Shown piece after piece: positions 6,373 to 7,735 of a stretch of 7,735 nucleotides of DNA; the first letter of the stretch is position 1, and the number at the start of each line of letters is the position of its first letter. The DNA is taken from positions 1 to 7,735 of the forward strand of contig JASHWN010000120.1 of assembly GCA_030044035.1 (NCBI GenBank), given 5' to 3'. Source of the DNA: Xanthobacteraceae bacterium. GTDB taxonomy: Bacteria > Pseudomonadota > Alphaproteobacteria > Rhizobiales > Xanthobacteraceae. Position numbers and translations under genes: made by a program. The notes under the pieces were generated by a model. The model searched no databases and was not told where the DNA came from. It saw only the letters and a list, made by a program, of their open reading frames with translations.

Positions 6373-7314
6373 TCAGGCTTGCAGCGGCGTATCGATGATC
6401 GCCAGCCGCTCTTGGTTCTGCTGGTAGGTGACGTTGGCGATGCCGAGCATGCTGCGCAGCTTTTCGGCCGGCACCTTCATGGGGCCGGGCGAGGGCGCCG
6501 AGCCGGGCGCCGGCTGCGGGAACGCGGTCGAGCGCGCGGTGTGGAAAGTGACGTTGCCCTCGACCTTCTGCATCACCTGATGGATGTGGCCGTTGAGCAC
6601 GGTCACCGAGCCGAAGCGCTTGAGATACGACAGCGCCTGCGCGCCGTCGTCGGTGCCCCAGCCCCAGTTCGGGTAAACGGTCCACAGCGGGACGTGGGCG
6701 AACAGCACGATCGGCGTCGAGGCCGAGCGGCCTTTGACGTCGGCTTCCAGCCACTCCAGCTGCTCGTGGCCGAGATTGCCGAGGCCGCCGGCTTTCAGAT
6801 CATAGACGTTGACGAGACCGATGAAGTGCACGCCGCCGGCGTCGAAGCTGTACCAGCCGGCGCCCTTGCTGCCGCGGCCGTAGCGTTCGAGGAAAAGCTT
6901 GCGGTCGGCATCGACGAAATCGTGCTCGCCGGGCACGTAGTGCACGTCGAGCCTGGTCTCGCCGATCACCTTGTCGGCGTCGTCGAACTGCGCGGCGAGC
7001 GACAAATGGCTGATGTCGCCGGTGTGGATCATGAATGCCGGCTTGGTCGGCAGCGCCTTGATCTTGCCGACGCATTCGGACAGCGTGCCGACCGCGTTGG
7101 GATACGGCGTCTTGAAGTCGAAGCCGATGTGGCTGTCGCTGATCTGCAGAAACTTAAGCCCGCCGGCTTCCTTTGCCACCGCTTCGTCGATGATGCCGAG
7201 CGAGCGCGGCACGCCGCCGGCGACGCTCCATAAGATGCCGGTGCCGACCCACGTCATGCATTCGAGAATTTTGCGCCGGCTCAAGGAGCCGTCGTCGCGA
7301 TCGGATGCGCTCAT
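6373..7314 (-). CDS. Tat-exported calcineurin-like metallophosphoesterase
   Basis: A 313-residue protein with a twin-arginine signal, SRRKIL at 12-17, followed by a hydrophobic stretch (18-34), so it is probably exported folded with its metals. The calcineurin-like phosphoesterase motifs appear in order: DSH (Asp60, His62), GDISH (Asp100, His103), GEHD (Glu130, His131), FAHVP (His207), and GHIHQ (His243, His245). These would bind two metal ions and cut a phosphomonoester or phosphodiester; the substrate is unknown. The third motif is normally GNHD or GNHE, and the metal-binding Asn is replaced by Glu130. The frame extends to 7374, but I chose ATG 7314 because GGGAG lies 7 bases upstream and the Tat motif then sits near the N-terminus. 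It is the first gene of the operon with the cupredoxin, sigma and anti-sigma genes. Confidence 0.92.
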   Translation of the reverse strand: MSASDRDDGSLSRRKILECMTWVGTGILWSVAGGVPRSLGIIDEAVAKEAGGLKFLQISDSHIGFDFKTPYPNAVGTLSECVGKIKALPTKPAFMIHTGDISHLSLAAQFDDADKVIGETRLDVHYVPGEHDFVDADRKLFLERYGRGSKGAGWYSFDAGGVHFIGLVNVYDLKAGGLGNLGHEQLEWLEADVKGRSASTPIVLFAHVPLWTVYPNWGWGTDDGAQALSYLKRFGSVTVLNGHIHQVMQKVEGNVTFHTARSTAFPQPAPGSAPSPGPMKVPAEKLRSMLGIANVTYQQNQERLAIIDTPLQA

Positions 7315-7321
7315 GGTGTGT

Positions 7322-7326
7322 CTCCC
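7322..7326 (-). promoter_or_regulatory. Ribosome binding site of the phosphoesterase gene
   Basis: GGGAG on the minus strand, 7 bases before ATG 7314. It favours this start over the in-frame ATG at 7374. Confidence 0.7.
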
Positions 7327-7380
7327 AGGAAGCCGGTTGGCTGAATGCCGGTCGGGCGTTTTGCGGCTTCTCACGCTGAG

Positions 7381-7406
7381 ATCGGGCGATGCTGCGGTTT
7401 ATTCCC
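7381..7406 (-). promoter_or_regulatory. Candidate ECF promoter of the sigma operon
   Basis: On the minus strand GGGAATAAA begins at 7406. GGAAT (7405-7401) is followed by a 16-base spacer and CGAT (7384-7381). An AAC/AAT-type -35 with a CG-containing -10 at 16-17 bases is the usual ECF layout. The predicted transcription start would be near 7375, giving a leader of about 60 bases to ATG 7314. Because the operon encodes its own ECF sigma factor, autoregulation is the natural reading. This assignment is by eye. Confidence 0.5.
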
Positions 7407-7456
7407 GGCCGCTCGATTTATTTTCGTTCGGCTCGAGATGCGGCTAAGGGCGCGAG

Positions 7457-7484
7457 CGAGGGCGAGCCGAAAAGCCCGCCCTCG
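7457..7484 (-). terminator. Hairpin after the 68-residue secreted peptide gene
   Basis: CGAGGGCG (7457-7464) and CGCCCTCG (7477-7484) form a perfect 8-bp stem, extended inward by two pairs across one mismatch, with a CGAAAA loop. It begins 10 bases past the stop of the minus-strand gene at 7494. On the minus strand no T-run follows, whereas on the plus strand a TTTT lies 4 bases beyond. It may end the minus-strand transcript without a U-tract, separating that gene from the sigma operon promoter. Confidence 0.45.
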
Positions 7485-7493
7485 TCGTTTTCA

Positions 7494-7700
7494 TCACCAC
7501 TGATCGCGGCGAAGATTTTCGTTGTAACCGATGCTGCCGCCGCCGGTGGCCGCAGGGCTGACAACGCTGCCTGGCACCATGGCGAAGGCGGTGCGGCCGC
7601 TCTGGTGAGCCAGCGGCGGATTGTACGACTGCGCCAACGCCGGCGCAGCGATGCCCGCGGCTGCGATGGCGACAAGGGCAAGTTTGGCAATGCGGTTCAT
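7494..7700 (-). CDS. Small secreted peptide of unknown function
   Basis: A 68-residue protein with a clear Sec signal peptide: MNRIAK, then a hydrophobic alanine-rich core, with a likely cut after ALA at residue 23 (next residue Gln24). The mature part is only about 45 residues, has no cysteine, is rich in Gly, Ser and Ala (AATGGGSIGYN at 50-60) and ends in RRDQW. I do not recognise a domain; small exported proteins of this kind are common in Bradyrhizobium-like genomes. The frame extends 8 codons further to 7724. I chose ATG 7700 because AGGAG at 7712-7708 lies 7 bases before it and the signal peptide then starts at the N-terminus. It is on the same strand as the sigma operon, upstream of it, but separated by a hairpin and a promoter candidate. 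Its own promoter lies past the right edge. Confidence 0.8.
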   Translation of the reverse strand: MNRIAKLALVAIAAAGIAAPALAQSYNPPLAHQSGRTAFAMVPGSVVSPAATGGGSIGYNENLRRDQW

Positions 7701-7707
7701 TGTCTGT

Positions 7708-7712
7708 CTCCT
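7708..7712 (-). promoter_or_regulatory. Ribosome binding site of the small secreted peptide
   Basis: AGGAG on the minus strand, 7 bases before ATG 7700; it decides between the starts at 7700 and 7724. Confidence 0.75.
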
Positions 7713-7735
7713 GGTTGGAAGCATCTGAAGGCCTC

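Noticed and set aside
6268..7233. Plus-strand frame of 321 codons opposite the phosphoesterase and cupredoxin genes
   Set aside because: It covers the complements of two proteins with full sets of active-site and copper motifs, and its own translation is rich in Arg, Ala and Val with no domain.

Overview
The window looks like chromosomal DNA from a GC-rich alphaproteobacterium, most likely of the Bradyrhizobium/Nitrobacteraceae-Xanthobacteraceae type. This rests on base composition, codon use and the style of the small secreted proteins; there is no rRNA or other phylogenetic marker here. I find ten protein-coding genes, one on the plus strand (left edge) and nine on the minus strand. I see no tRNA, rRNA, CRISPR array, insertion sequence or phage gene.

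Layout, left to right. (1) 82-423, plus: a small secreted protein of unknown function with a Cys-Cys pair. (2) 484-510: a strong 12-bp hairpin with a T-tract on the minus strand, which ends the next gene. (3) 555-968, minus: a conserved-type hypothetical protein beginning Met-Cys-Asp, preceded by a leader with a GC hairpin. (4) 1213-1617, minus: a periplasmic blue-copper (plastocyanin-type) protein. (5) 1690-4418, minus: an EmrA/EmrB-type drug efflux pair, the periplasmic adaptor followed by a 14-helix MFS transporter, joined by an ATGA overlap. (6) 4531-7314, minus: a compact operon transcribed in the order Tat-exported metallophosphoesterase, amicyanin-type cupredoxin, ECF sigma factor, zinc-binding membrane anti-sigma factor. 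(7) 7494-7700, minus: a 68-residue secreted peptide of unknown function.

How the genes may work together. The sigma/anti-sigma pair is translationally coupled and shares an operon with two exported proteins. An ECF-type promoter candidate (GGGAAT, 16-base spacer from GGAAT, CGAT) lies about 65 bases upstream of the first gene, so the operon probably autoregulates. The simplest reading is an envelope-stress or redox/metal-responsive signalling unit. The periplasmic domain of the anti-sigma factor would sense the signal, and the copper protein and phosphoesterase would be either outputs or part of sensing. The EmrAB pump and the second copper protein follow on the same strand and are candidates for the same regulon, but no clear matching promoter was found before them. 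The most interesting points are this module, the Tat-like motif in the anti-sigma membrane segment, and the two different cupredoxins either side of the pump.
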